Source: Branchinecta lynchi (Eukaryota; Arthropoda; Branchiopoda; Anostraca; Branchinectidae). Taken from it: a stretch of DNA of 64,000 bases. The stretch's first letter is position 1, and each line of letters begins with the position of its first letter. The position numbers and the translations under genes were made by a program. Of this stretch, positions 11,303 to 22,049 are shown one piece after another. Under the pieces are notes generated by a model, which had not been told where the DNA came from, did not search any database, and saw only the letters and a program-made list of their open reading frames with translations. The stretch spans positions 27,546,533 to 27,610,532 of the forward strand of contig JAKZAP010000001.1 in the NCBI GenBank assembly GCA_023053575.1, written 5' to 3'.

Positions 11303-12196
11303 AACAAGACCAAAGGTTTCGATGGGATGGGTTGGGTCATGTCTTCGCCATTCAGTCTTCGTCAGATTCCTCGAATATTTTTCTGTTAAAAATGGATTCA
11401 GCATTTCTCCTTGCCCCGATACCGACTCTTTAATCGATTCAGAAACAACTTTGAGCTTCAACCAAATTTCCAGTTTCGGCCGAATTCCTGATGAACCTTT
11501 TGTTAAGCAAGAAACCTAAGTTCACATATGGATTCAGCGAATGAATATCTTAGTAGCTTAGAAAATATAGCCTACATATTTTTACCGTAAATTATAAATC
11601 CATCTTCTGCCTCTAAAGATAGGACTAAAGGACCCATCTACGAACTTGACCTGTACTTTACCAGTGATCCTCACTGGACAACATCCTCACTTGATATTTC
11701 CTCGTTGGACATTATATCTCAACCACTTCGACCTTTGACTTACACTAGATCTCTCCGACGTCACACATAATAAACAAATGAATGCCGGCATCCACGTGCA
11801 GAGCTATACTAGTTTGTGAATAAAGGTTTAGGCAAGCTAAAGCCAAAAACCGGGACAAATTGTGTGTCCACTTTCCGCCGGATTCCAAGTGAACTACTTG
11901 TCGGGCAAGAAAATAAATTTCATAATCTAATTCAGGATGTCTCCCTCAATCAACTATCTCAATAGCTTTTAAATATATTTTTTGTCTGCCCCTTAAATTT
12001 GACACCTCCTCCCCCACACCTAAATGTAGGGCCAGAGATCTGATCTACGAGCTTGACCTTACCCTTGACCCAATGAATCCTCATACCAAGTTTCATCAAA
12101 ATATCTCTCCCATCGAGAGTTATCGTGCTCACAGACAGACGGACACATTTTGCGATGTCATATGTATCCCTCCACTTACGTTTCGGGATCCCAAAA
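11303..12196 (+). mobile_element. Family B element, short-core copy
   Basis: Starts AACAAGACCAAAGGTTTCGATGGGAT, the family B 5' tip. It then carries diverged core units (TTTCCAGTTTCGGCCGAATTC at about 11468) and the 3' domain: CCTAAATGTAGGG, GAGCTTGACCTTACCC, CAAGTTTCATCAAAATATC, a short GACGGAC tract and TTTTGCGATGTCATA. It ends CGGGATCCCAAAA. The core is eroded compared with the copy at 12717-13920. Confidence 0.8.
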
Positions 12197-12459
12197 AAGA
12201 AGAAGACATAGACGTCAAAAGACGTGCTTCGGAAAGGAGCACGGCAATAATCGGATTCCACTTAAAAAAAAACGGACCCCCCTCCCTCTCACCAAAATCC
12301 TCCGACCAAAAAAGATCCACACAGTGATAATATGCAATGGATTTTAATGAAAAGTATACAGAGATGCGAGCGATCAGCGAGCTGCCGTCATGCGTTTACA
12401 TTCAACCTGCGTGTCAAACTGGAGTAAGATTATCTAATTTCATATATATTTGTATTTGG

Positions 12460-12620
12460 GGAGGTTTTGGCGGGGGGGGGGGGGGTACCGGGGGAAGAGG
12501 GGGGTTGGCACCGGGGTTATGTCCGGAGGATTTTCGCCATGGGGGTTTTCACCAAGACCGGCAAACATCAGGTCGCCAAGTGGGTTTTCACCTAGACCGG
12601 CAACCATCAGGTCTGCGTCA
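12460..12620 (+). repeat. G-rich tract and 34-bp direct repeat
   Basis: A run of about 14 G near 12472-12485 is followed by GGGTTTTCACC(A/T)AGACCGGCAA..CATCAGGTC, present twice (about 12543 and 12582). The frames across it are not coding. Confidence 0.6.
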
Positions 12621-12716
12621 CAAATTATGTTCATAATTATAAATCACGATTTATGTTCAAACTTTTGGCGGAAGTACTCTAAATTCTTCAGAGAACCGCC
12701 TGTGACTTACCCTGGG

Positions 12717-13920
12717 AACAAGACCAAAGGTTTCGATGAGATGCCAAAAATCTAATATTTGATCCAGACAACTGCTAACGAACTACCATAATTGTCCAGA
12801 AAAAAAAAGTTCAGAAGCGAATTCAGCGTATTTCCTTATCCGTATAAAGAACATAATAAATTTCAAGTAAAACTTCTTATAAAAAAAATCGATTTCAACC
12901 GGATTCCGTACGAACTATATGTCCCGGTAAAAGAAAAGATTGTCATATACAGCTTCAGCTTGTCTTCTTACCCCTAAATAAGTCATCTAATCAACTTCAA
13001 ACAAAGCTTTTGATTTCAACAAATTTTCCGGTTTCGGCCTGATTCCGGGCGAACAAGTTGTCCGGGTACAAAATACTTTTCAAATAAGTGTCCAACATGT
13101 CTTCTTACCCCTAAATCAAACATCAAATCAACTTCAGAAAAAATTTTTACTTTTAACAAACTTTCGGGTTTTGGCCAAATTCCGGGCGAACTTCTTGCCC
13201 TGCGAGAAAATGGTTTTCACCATCGTGTTCAGCATGTCTTTCTACCCCTAAATCGAACATCTAATCAACTTCAAATAAAACTTTTACTTTTAAAAGATTT
13301 ACCGGCTTTGGCCGGATTCCGGGCTAACTACTTGTCCAGCGAAAAGTATGGTTTTCATCATAGTGTTCAGTATTTCTTCTTACCCCTCAATCGAAGCTCT
13401 AATCAACTTCAAATAAAACTTTTACTTTAAAAAGACTTTCCAGTTCTGGCCGGATTCCAGGCTAACTACTTGTCCGGCGAAAAAATGTTTTTCACTATCG
13501 CGTTCAGCATGTCTTCTTACCCCAATATCGAACATCTAATCAGCTTCAAATAACTTATACTTTTAACAAACTTTCCGGTTTTGGCCGGATTCCGAGCGAA
13601 CTAAATCTCCAATGATAGAATGGTTTTCACCATCGTGTTCATCATGTCTTCTTACCCCACAATCGACTATCAGATCATCTGTTTAAAAATATTTCATTTG
13701 CGTCTTAATTTAAACCCCCTCCCTCATCCCTAAATGTAAGGCTACAGAGCCCATCTACGAACTCGATCTTACTCTTGACCCAAAGAGTCCTCACACCAAG
13801 TTTCATCAAAATATCTCATTCCCTTCGAGAGTTATAGCGCGCACAGACGGACGGACGGACAGACGGACAACTTTTGCGATGTCATAGGTAACCCTCCACT
13901 TACGTTTTGGGATCCCAAAA
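12717..13920 (+). mobile_element. Family B element, complete copy
   Basis: The best plus-strand family B copy. The 5' tip is AACAAGACCAAAGGTTTCGATGAGAT..CCAAAAATC. About six units of roughly 136 bp follow, each with TTCCGG..GGCCGGATTCCGGGCGAAC, AAAATGGTTTTCACCATCGTGTTCA and CATGTCTTCTTACCCC. The 3' domain (13720-13920) holds CAAGTTTCATCAAAATATCTC, a GACGGACGGAC tract and TTTTGCGATGTCATAGG, and ends TTTTGGGATCCCAAAA (13905-13920). No protein is encoded. Confidence 0.9.
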
Positions 13921-14032
13921 AGAGGACCATCTTGGCTTTAAGGGCCACAATCTGTGACCCTCCTTATATGTTGAGCGTATATGAGTGTTTACGATTTTAG
14001 CTCGGTAATGGAAATAAAATAGTGTAGTAGCT

Positions 14033-14549
14033 GAAAGAAATAGAAAACCGTGATTTTCGGGGTTTTTTATTGATCAGCTAATTATCCCTAATAGCCACAG
14101 TTCTGTGAAATTATTGGTATAGTGATGGTTAAAGCGAAGGATTTTATAATGGCTGGGTGAAAGCTTCTGCGCTTTCCCAGGGAATTGGTAAATTGTAAAT
14201 AGACACAGAATTCAGAATTGTAAAATAATCACAGATTTGTACATATACACTTTTAACACGCACATTTTAATATTCGTTATTTTATTTGAATTTGTTTGTC
14301 GTTTCAGTCAGCATCGTTCTTTCTGGTTTTAAGTTACATATCGTTGTATGTTTTGTTGGTTCCGCATCACTTTTCTGTTGGTATTGTGTTGGATTTTATG
14401 ATTCAGTTGCTTGTTTTTCGCTGAGGACGGTTTGTCGGAAGTGCAACTGAAATATCCGAATTTATAATTATCCCTCGCACATCATCCTAGAGGGATAATT
14501 AGCTGATCACTAAAAAAAAAACCGAAAATCACGGTTTTCTATTTCTTTC
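14033..14549. mobile_element. TIR element, about 517 bp
   Basis: Left arm GAAAGAAATAGAAAACCGTG..TTTTCGG..TGATCAGCTAATTATCCCT (14033-14093) is matched in inverse by the right arm ending AAAACCGAAAATCACGG..TTTCTATTTCTTTC (14549). That gives about 55 bp of near-perfect inverted repeat. GTAGTAGCT occurs immediately left (14024-14032) and again 33 bp beyond the right arm (14583-14591). The surrounding sequence resembles 20800-20900, which lacks the insertion. There is no transposase; it is a MITE. Confidence 0.85.
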
Positions 14550-14659
14550 GTAATGAATGGTCAGCTTGGTTTCAAACCATATGTAGTAGCTAAGCTTCTC
14601 GATTCCGTTCAGGCGTAGGATTTGGAGACTGCTAAACAGTATTGTACTTACATACAACC

Positions 14660-14820
14660 AGGGACCCATAAATTTCCTGTAATGACTCGCCATTCAGGGG
14701 CTTGTCATTTCCTATGCTTCTATGTTGCTATGTTGCCCGAGCCTCATCTAGTTTCCAAAAATTCCGCTTGGGTCGAATCAGCAATCTTGCTCAGATAGAC
14801 AAAATTGCCAGCATGCCACC
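14660..14820 (+). repeat. Dispersed repeat shared with 61.3 and 61.6 kb
   Basis: GGGACCCATAAATTTCCTG..GACTCGCCATTCAGGGG and, further on, CTCAGATAGACAAAATTGCC..GCATGCCACC also occur at 61331-61440, where they are closer together. Both recur in inverse orientation at 61520-61665. The extra 70 bp here suggests a small insertion between the two blocks. Confidence 0.7.
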
Positions 14821-15075
14821 AGTCTTGTTTCTTCAACGTATGTCTTTGCAAATTGGAGCCTCAAACTACACTTATTTATTCATTATTAAAATTGGCGCTA
14901 AGCTTTTAGCTTGTCCTAAACTAATAGAATCATTAGCGGTGTATTTAAGGTAATTTGAGAACGAAATTACCAGGATATGCGTTTCAGTTCTGGACTTCGG
15001 CTCCTTTTGAGACCCTGCAAGATTTCGAATCCGCATTTTTGTTAGGGTTCGCAACAACCACAAAATACCCGTGAG

Positions 15076-15353
15076 TTGAAATACGGTAAATATGAACTTA
15101 AACCCAACCAGTCGGTAGTTGAATACGCAGCTTTAGTCAAACAGGCTAGCGAAGAGAAATTTGGTAAGGAGGTCAACCCTTCTATTATCATTCATGACCT
15201 TGTTAATGGGTTGCCTGACTCTTATGCTTATAACTTCTTCTCGAAAAGAAGTCAACAACGTATGCTTCTACTCTAGCTACTTTGTGGCACGCGGAGGAGG
15301 TACAATCAGCGCTAAGGCTTCACAAAAGCGGTGGCGGTACAGAAGCGGTTAAC
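15076..15353 (+). pseudogene. Gag-like retroelement remnant
   Basis: A short open stretch reads NQSVVEYAALVKQASEEKF and then IIHDLVNGLPDSYA. This fits the middle of a Gypsy-type Gag (matrix/capsid region with the usual 'sv.ey...l..la..f' pattern). From about 15240 the similarity continues in another frame (TLATLWHAEEVQSAL). So one frameshift is visible, and no zinc knuckle follows. It lies just upstream of a non-LTR element but is a different class of element. Family assignment is by pattern only. Confidence 0.5.
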
Positions 15354-15451
15354 GGGTTGTACCAATTACTAAAGTCGCACCTTATTCTCACCATCCAGGG
15401 AGATAAGATATCAAAGGGACTATTTTTGATTGGATATATATATATATATAT

Positions 15452-17656
15452 TTCGTAGCTCACGAAAACTCGTCATCGTGGCTAGATCACATTCTTGTCA
15501 CACAATCATGCTTGCCTATGATAAATAATATGCGTGTTTTATATGATTACGGGCCTGACCATCTGCCTCTTGCGTTTATAGTTTCGATGGTCGCAAGACC
15601 ACCCATAATGCCTCAGGCTACAGTAGAATCTGTCCAGCTTGCATGGGAGCAAGCTAGCCAAGAAGATCTATTAAATTATTTGGTAGTGAGCAAGGAAAAA
15701 TTTTCGGAGTTAAATCTTGATTTGGAGTGCTTGAAATGTTTGAAACCTTGCTGTGATAATATTAGCCATTGTGAATCTATTATGTCTGTGTATGAGTCAT
15801 TTATTAATTGCATGATTATTGCCGCAAGGATTACTATTCCTAGTAAACGTGCTGGTCGGAAGCGGACAGGTTTTACGTGTATTCCTGGATGGAATACTCA
15901 CCTGAGTTATCTTTATCGGAGGTCGCGAATTTTATTTCGTTCGTGGGTTGAGGGGAGTAGACCTGTTTCTGGTCCACTATTTGTGGCTATGAAGCTAGCC
16001 AGGTCTTGCTTTAAGAATAAGTTGAAATGGTGCCGGAAGAATGCATCGCTTCTTAGAGCGGAGAGCATAGCTCTTTCTTTTTTGAATGTAAAGGATTTTT
16101 GGGCGAAGATTAAAGCTACGTTTGGGAGTAAGCGAATTCTTCCATCTTCCGTGGATAATGTGTCAGGTGGCAATAATATTGCTAGGTTGTGGAGGGATAA
16201 GTTTTGTACTCTTTTTAATTCTGTACCGAGTGATTGTTCGTGGGCTAGTGGTTATAAGTCAGAGAGGCCTCACTGCCCTGTTACGCTGGAGGAGATTAGT
16301 GCTCTTGTTAGAGATCTGGATCCTAATAAGGCAGGTGGGGATGATGGTATTACAGCTAGACATCTCAAGTTTTCTAGTAATGATAAGTACCAAATACTTG
16401 CTGAGTTGTTTAATGCTTTTATTGGGCATGGGTTCCTACCTAACTCTCTGATGGATGTTTGTCTGGTTCCAGTACCGAAAGGTAGGAACAGTGATATTAC
16501 TCTGTCAGAGAATTACAGGCCCATTGCTTTGGCTACTATTGTCAGTAAGCTGTTTGAAAAGTGTATACTATTAAAAATTGGTGGTTGTCTCTCTACTAGT
16601 GATTACCAGTTTGGGTTTAAGCATGCACATGGGGTGGATCTTGCTATTTTTCTGTTTAAAACGGTGGTGGAATACTTTTGGCATTTCTCGACGCCAGTTT
16701 TTGTATGTTTTGTTGACTCGTCGAAGGCTTTTGACCGGGTGAATCATGATAAAATTTTAAAAATTTTGATTGGGAGGGGCGTTCCTGCCCAGTATGTGAA
16801 ACTTTTTGCTTACTGGTTTCGTAATCAGAGGTTTAAGGTTCGGTGGGGTAGTGAGAATAGTGATAGTTTTGGCCTGGTCAATGGTCTTCGACAAGGTGGA
16901 GTGCTCTCCCCTCTTTTGTATGCCATATATGTGGATGGGCTATCTACAGTCCTTGTGCAGTCCAAGGTTGGATGTTTCATTGCTGGTGCTTGCTTGAACC
17001 ATGTACTGTTTGCTGACGACCTGGTTTTATTGGCACCTTCTGTGTATGCACTAAATCGATTGCTTGAGATTTGTGATGCTTTTGCGGTGGAGCATGACAT
17101 ACAGTTCAACACAAAAAAAACAGTAGCTATGGCTTTGTTCCCTAGAGGTTGTCATCTTCCTAAGCTGCCAGTTCTGTTGTCGGGTAGAGTTATAGAGTAC
17201 GTTGCGGATTGCAAATACCTGGGTTTTGTGATTACAGAGAAACTGAGTGATGATCTACAGTTGAAACAGTTGGCTAATGCGCTATGTAAATATGGTAATA
17301 TGCTCCTTTGGAAATTTAGTGATATTACTTTGAGTGTTAAGATACATCTATTTCGTACTTATTGTAGTCAGTTTTATGCCATTGCCCTTGTGTGTAACCA
17401 CACTAAAGCTGCGAGGTATAACCTTGAGGCTTGCCACCGTCGAATTTTTCGTCGCCTTCTCCGTCTAGCACCATTGGCTAGCACGACGCAGGCTTATGTG
17501 TGGAATTCATGCTCTACTGTGCCGGAAATTGCGCGTAAAGCTCGCTCATCTCTCCTCACGAGAATTATGAACAGTGATAACTCTTTGATTCGGGTTGTTG
17601 CTCATCCGCTCCTCCATAATCTCTGTACATGGAAGCATTTGCTTTCTACAGAGTGA
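15452..17656 (+). CDS. Non-LTR retrotransposon ORF2: endonuclease C-terminus plus reverse transcriptase
   Basis: The frame is open from TTCGTAGCTCAC (15452) to TGA. It begins inside the AP-endonuclease domain: SSWLDHILVT and PDHLPL, the SDHxP-like end of that domain. The fingers follow at about residues 280-350 (RPIALATIVSKLFEK). Motif A is VDSSKAFDRVNH with Asp at about 16715. Motif B is GLRQGGVLSPLL (16883), and the catalytic motif is FADD (17009-17020). The RT is free of stops over some 700 codons. Reverse transcription of its own RNA at the target site is the known role of the family. The N-terminus is missing: the frame runs into a TA microsatellite (15433-15451), so this is a 5'-truncated copy. 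No natural ATG start is expected. The clade was not assigned. Confidence 0.9.
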   Translation, partial: FVAHENSSSWLDHILVTQSCLPMINNMRVLYDYGPDHLPLAFIVSMVARPPIMPQATVESVQLAWEQASQEDLLNYLVVSKEKFSELNLDLECLKCLKPCCDNISHCESIMSVYESFINCMIIAARITIPSKRAGRKRTGFTCIPGWNTHLSYLYRRSRILFRSWVEGSRPVSGPLFVAMKLARSCFKNKLKWCRKNASLLRAESIALSFLNVKDFWAKIKATFGSKRILPSSVDNVSGGNNIARLWRDKFCTLFNSVPSDCSWASGYKSERPHCPVTLEEISALVRDLDPNKAGGDDGITARHLKFSSNDKYQILAELFNAFIGHGFLPNSLMDVCLVPVPKGRNSDITLSENYRPIALATIVSKLFEKCILLKIGGCLSTSDYQFGFKHAHGVDLAIFLFKTVVEYFWHFSTPVFVCFVDSSKAFDRVNHDKILKILIGRGVPAQYVKLFAYWFRNQRFKVRWGSENSDSFGLVNGLRQGGVLSPLLYAIYVDGLSTVLVQSKVGCFIAGACLNHVLFADDLVLLAPSVYALNRLLEICDAFAVEHDIQFNTKKTVAMALFPRGCHLPKLPVLLSGRVIEYVADCKYLGFVITEKLSDDLQLKQLANALCKYGNMLLWKFSDITLSVKIHLFRTYCSQFYAIALVCNHTKAARYNLEACHRRIFRRLLRLAPLASTTQAYVWNSCSTVPEIARKARSSLLTRIMNSDNSLIRVVAHPLLHNLCTWKHLLSTE

Positions 17657-17752
17657 GGAGTTTGTAGTTTTTTTTTTTTTTTTTTTTTTCTTCTATTTTT
17701 TGTTTTTGTTGTTGTTGTTGTAGTTAGTTATGGCTTGTTGGCTGAAATAAAG

Positions 17753-17783
<31 letters not shown>
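15452..17783 (+). mobile_element. 5'-truncated non-LTR retrotransposon with TAA tail
   Basis: This is the extent of the element carrying the reverse transcriptase above. After the stop at 17656 comes a 24-base T run (from about 17668), TTGTTG repeats, and GGCTGAAATAAAGATTAATAATAA. It ends in a TAA microsatellite to about 17783. A simple trinucleotide tail is typical of I/Jockey-group LINEs. The 5' edge abuts the TA repeat at 15433-15451. The long intact frame implies recent insertion. Confidence 0.85.
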
Positions 17784-18187
17784 TATAGAGAGCAGAGCGG
17801 CCAGCGAGGCGCCGGACGCGTTTACGCTTGTAAATCGTTCTAGGGACAATTATAGCGGTAAAGAGAATCCTCGGATGTATCGGTAGCGCGATTTGTGGTG
17901 TAAGGCACTTCTTTACCTTCGGTGGTATAGCTTCGTACAACACAGGTTGATTAATTAATTAAAGTTTATTTTACCTTAAACTCCAAGATGCTGATACGGC
18001 TTAACAATCCTTTACGTACATCGATACCACCCTTAAGTTGTACTTTAAATCTGAGACTCAAACTGCACGGACACTGAATACTGGAGACGAAGACTAACAA
18101 CTAAGTTACAACACTCAGACAGACGTAAAACTAAAACTCGAAACTGAAGAACTTTTTCAAGATTCAAGATTCAACAACTTTACTAAA
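17784..18187. other. No gene seen
   Basis: Short unique-looking stretch with an ATTA microsatellite near 17950. The minus-strand frame at 17943-17728 is mostly the microsatellite. Confidence 0.4.
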
Positions 18188-19636
18188 AACAAGAGTCACG
18201 AGCTCATATGGCACTTGTTACGAGTAGGTGGTACAAGAAAGTAGATGAAAATGTCTCAAAATCCCTTAACCCCCCCCCCCCCACCCCCTAGGATTAGATC
18301 TAGAAATAAGGTACCGTGTCTAATTTCACGTCTATGATGTATATAGGACTTTTTCTTGCTCTTCCCACCAAGTTTCATCCTGGTCCCTCCACTCTAAGTG
18401 TGTCCCAAGACTTCCGGTTCCCCTCCCAACTCCCCCCGAAGTCACCGGATCGTGTTCGGATTTTATGTGGATCGTCTGAGACACGAGGTCTTTCCAAATA
18501 CCAAGTTTCATTAAGATCCGATCACCCGTTCAAGAGTTTTAAAAACCTCAAGATTCCGGATTCCCCCTCCGGCCACTCCCCCCACGATGATCGGATCATG
18601 CAAACGACTATTGTCAAGTCGTTTTATTCAAGTCCCTGAAATGCCAGCCCAGTTGTATCGTCCTAGTGCATCAGGAAGTACCGAACTCACATTTAATCAG
18701 AAATCCGCCCCCTCCCCCCAACTCCCCCCATTTGCTCGAATCCGGTCCGGTTATGTCAATGATGTATCTAGGACATGTGTTTGCTCTTCCCACCAAGTTT
18801 CATCCTGATCCCTCCAATCTAATCATTTCCCAATATTTCCGGTTCCCCTCTTCAACACCCCCGAAGTCACCGGATCCGGTCCGGAGTTTATGTGGATCGT
18901 CTGAGACACGAGATCTTTCCAAATACCAAGTTTCATTAAGATCCGATCACCCGTTCAAGAGTTATAAATACCTCAAGATTCCGGATTCCCCCTCCGGCCA
19001 CTCCACCCACGATGATCGGATCATTCAAACGACTACTGTCAAGTCGGTTTATTCAAATCCCTGATATCCTATCCCAGTTGCATCGTCCTAGTGCATCAGG
19101 AAGTACCGAACTCACGTTTAATCAGAAATTTCCCCCCCTCAACCCCCCCCCCATATTGCTCGAATCCGATCCTGTTATGTCAATGATGTATCTAGGACTT
19201 GTGCTTGCTTTTCCCACCAAGTTTCATCCTGATCCCTCCTCTCTAAGCATTTCACAAGATTTCCGGTTCCCCTCTCTAACTCCCCCCCCCCCAGTCACCG
19301 GATCCGGTCCGGATTTTATGTGGATCGTCTGAGACGCGAGGTCTTTCCAAATACCAGGTTTCATTAAGATCCGATCACCCGTTCAAGAGTTATAAATACC
19401 TCAAGATTCCGGATTCCTCCCTCCGGTCACTCCCCCCACGATGCTCGGATCGGGGAAGTGACTATTTCCAGCTTAATCATTTGGGGTCCCTGATATGCCT
19501 GCCAAGTTTCATCGTCCTAGCTTATGTGGAAGTGCCCGAACTAGCAAAACCCGGACCGACCGACAGACAGACCGACGGACGGACAGAAATTGCGATCGCT
19601 ATATGGCACTTGGCCAAAGGGCAAGTGCCATAAAAA
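18188..19636 (+). mobile_element. Family A element, 423-bp repeat subtype
   Basis: Begins AACAAGAGTCACGAGCTCATATGGCACTTG. The core has three copies of a 423-bp unit, each built from three related monomers of about 141 bp. TTATGTCAATGATGTA recurs at 18751 and 19174, with a diverged counterpart near 18327. Every monomer follows the plan TCGGATC...CAAGTTTCATC-like...CCCCCTCC(A)ACTCCCCC. The 3' end is GCCCGAACTAGC, a GACC/GACGG tract, TTGCGATCGCTAT, and the hairpin ATGGCACTTG / CAAGTGCCAT (19603-19612, 19622-19631). The long frames across it come from the repeat, not from a gene. Confidence 0.9.
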
Positions 19637-20071
19637 TCATTCCGGCTTGACGACCGGTTATAAACAAAGCACATACGTGCGTGAAAACCCAACCAGTACA
19701 CATTTACTACCATATTCTAATCAAACCTTCACTAAAATAAACTAGAAATTAATTAATTAATTTTCCAATTTGTCCTCTCTCGTCTTCCAAACCCTCCACT
19801 CACCAACTACCCTCAAGGAGATGTTTCTTTAGCCGATTTTAAATTGCGGTACACTTTCTGCTTCTCGAATTGAGTCTGGAAAAGTATTCCAGACTATCGT
19901 ACCTGAATGCCTGTACCTGAACTAACTCCGCAAGTCCCAACTCCCGGTTTATATAAATTTCCTTGATCCCGGTTGTACTTACCTTGATTGTTGAAATATT
20001 AGCAATCTTGTTAATGTTAATATTTAGCGATCTTGCTAAATGTGCGAGACCATAGTTCCGCACTCGTCATG
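19637..20071. other. No gene seen
   Basis: Unique-looking sequence with an ATTA microsatellite near 19748. No exon recognised. Confidence 0.4.
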
Positions 20072-20469
20072 TACACTGTAGAAAGTTTCTCCGAATAAGG
20101 ATACAGCTATCTGCTACTGGGATTAATCTAATCTCTATTCCGATGAGATTAATCTGAATTAGGGGTAATCTTATCTCAATAAAGATCTCAATAAAGATAA
20201 GATAATCCCAGTAGCAAATAATGCAAGATTTTTTTTTACAGTGTAAACCTTACTCATGGTGACGTATGCCGAGAAAGTCGTGACTTGCGGATGATTACAT
20301 ACTGGTGTTACGATCATCCGTTACACAATCAATAGTCTAACAGGCCCCTTTGAAGGCAACAAGGGGTATCTCCCCGGATTAATCTTATCCAAGTAGAGAT
20401 AAGATAATTCCCAGTAACAAATACTGCAGTTAACTTTAATCCTTTCTCGGAGGAACCTTTTACAGTGTA
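20072..20469. mobile_element. Tc1/mariner-like MITE pair, TACACTGTA ends
   Basis: Outer ends are TACACTGTAGAAAGTTTCTCC (20072) and GGAACCTTTTACAGTGTA (20469). A third copy of the right end, TTTTTTTACAGTGTA, lies at 20245. So a complete 174-bp element (20072-20245) shares its left end with a longer 398-bp one. TA at each edge can be read as the TA target duplication typical of Tc1/mariner. Internal segments (CTGGGATTAATCT and GATAAGATAATCCCAGTA) are also inverted. Confidence 0.75.
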
Positions 20470-20545
20470 TCCAGTAATGCCGCTTCTTAGTCGCGTAACT
20501 TCTACACGAAGGACGGGAAGACCATTTGTAATAAATACCTCTTAA

Positions 20546-20705
20546 AGTGCGAACACACGATCAGGGTTGGGTGCTCCTGGTCTGGAATTCCTCCCCGGAT
20601 TTTGAGCACCATCATCACTCCTATACGGAAAAGTTGAAATTTGTTCAACTTGAGGATGAAAGTGCAGGAAATCCGGCCGGGAAATCCTGATCGTGTGTTC
20701 ACACT
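20546..20705. mobile_element. 160-bp foldback MITE
   Basis: Left end AGTGCGAACACACGATCAGG is the inverse of right end CCTGATCGTGTGTTCACACT (20686-20705). A related, degraded copy with the same internal AAAAGTTGA/TCAACTT block lies at about 62414-62560 in the other orientation. Not coding. Confidence 0.75.
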
Positions 20706-22049
20706 ATTACCCGGAGACATCCGTAAGAACTGCAGGTCGTAAGAACTTAGGAAGTTTAGTGAAGAAAGGTCAGATGAGAAATATAAGTTGAGTATATATG
20801 AGTATTTATGACTTAAGCTTAGTAATGTAAATAAAATGTGGAGTAGCAGAGCTTTATTCGATTATGTTCTGGCATAGGATTTGGAACCTGAATAAGGTAT
20901 TGTTCTCACATACGGTCGAATGCGGTCATGTTTTTTCAAATATCTCCGTTTTCTTCTGTACCTTCCTCGTCGCATGCGCAATCACCGAATCATGGAGAAG
21001 TTTTATGTCTTGGACCCAACTGTCAAGCTGGTGACAATGGTGACAAGTGACATGTGGCAATCTTCACTTTGTTTTAGTGCTATGTTGAATACAGCCTTTT
21101 AAACCCCACGCTATCCTACAATTTCCTTTTTTCCAATTAAACGTAACTCTCGTACTCTCTATCTAGGCTATTTGTAGCTACGAAGTCTACCCGTTTTCAT
21201 CCATGCATCCCCAACAGTCTCAAACTTCATTAGAAATAAATCAAACTGATACCCTACAAAAGCAGCCACTCTATCACAAATCGAATCACTGACCTCATTT
21301 CAACAGGGTAATACGTCAACCGACGTCGTGTAACCCCACGTGCTCGCTAAAAATACTCTTATGTCTCCAATTTTCAATTAGCCTACTTATGTTTCCTGGT
21401 TCTACAAAAGGCTAAGTTTAATCTGTTTATGGTATCTATGGGCAAACGACGTCAAAATAAACTAGACTAGACCATCCCAGGTCAAAAATCACATGCCATA
21501 CCACCTGATAACTTGGATACAGTACGTCACCACATCAGCAGTTTTTTCATGGACCTTATGTTTGTGAAAGGTCTATTTAAAGATTGTTACGACGGGAACC
21601 GCTTTCTTACGTCAAGTTCTGTGTTTTGTAAGAGGTTTGAGGGGAACTAGGTCAACCTTTTGTGACGGCGAGTGGCGACATGTCCGAAAATAAATACAGC
21701 ATGTCCAATTATAGCCAAAATTGGGGAGAATGGCAAATCAGGCCTTGCACTTAAGAAGACAAGAAATAAACGTGTTAAAAGAATTAAAAGCAAATTTAAA
21801 GTAAACAGGAAGTCTCCATCATTTCAACCAGTCGTTGCATCGCCATGGCACTTTTCATTAGCTCAATTGACTGAGTAGATTCCTGAACATTAACATGTGG
21901 GCCGAACAGAAGGCCGCGTTTCCGTTTCAGATTCATTTGACTATATTTAAAGAAAAAAATAAAAAACTAGCATAATATTCCTGCCAGAAATGCATAAACT
22001 GAGTGCTGGGCTAAGGCAGGGCACTGATTGATTTCAATTAAAAAAAAAA
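20706..22049. other. No gene seen; repeat partner
   Basis: 21300-21480 is the inverted partner of the repeat at 10645-10900. The rest has no recognisable exon. The small frames at 20920-21102 and 21672-21878 have no splice or homology support. Confidence 0.4.
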
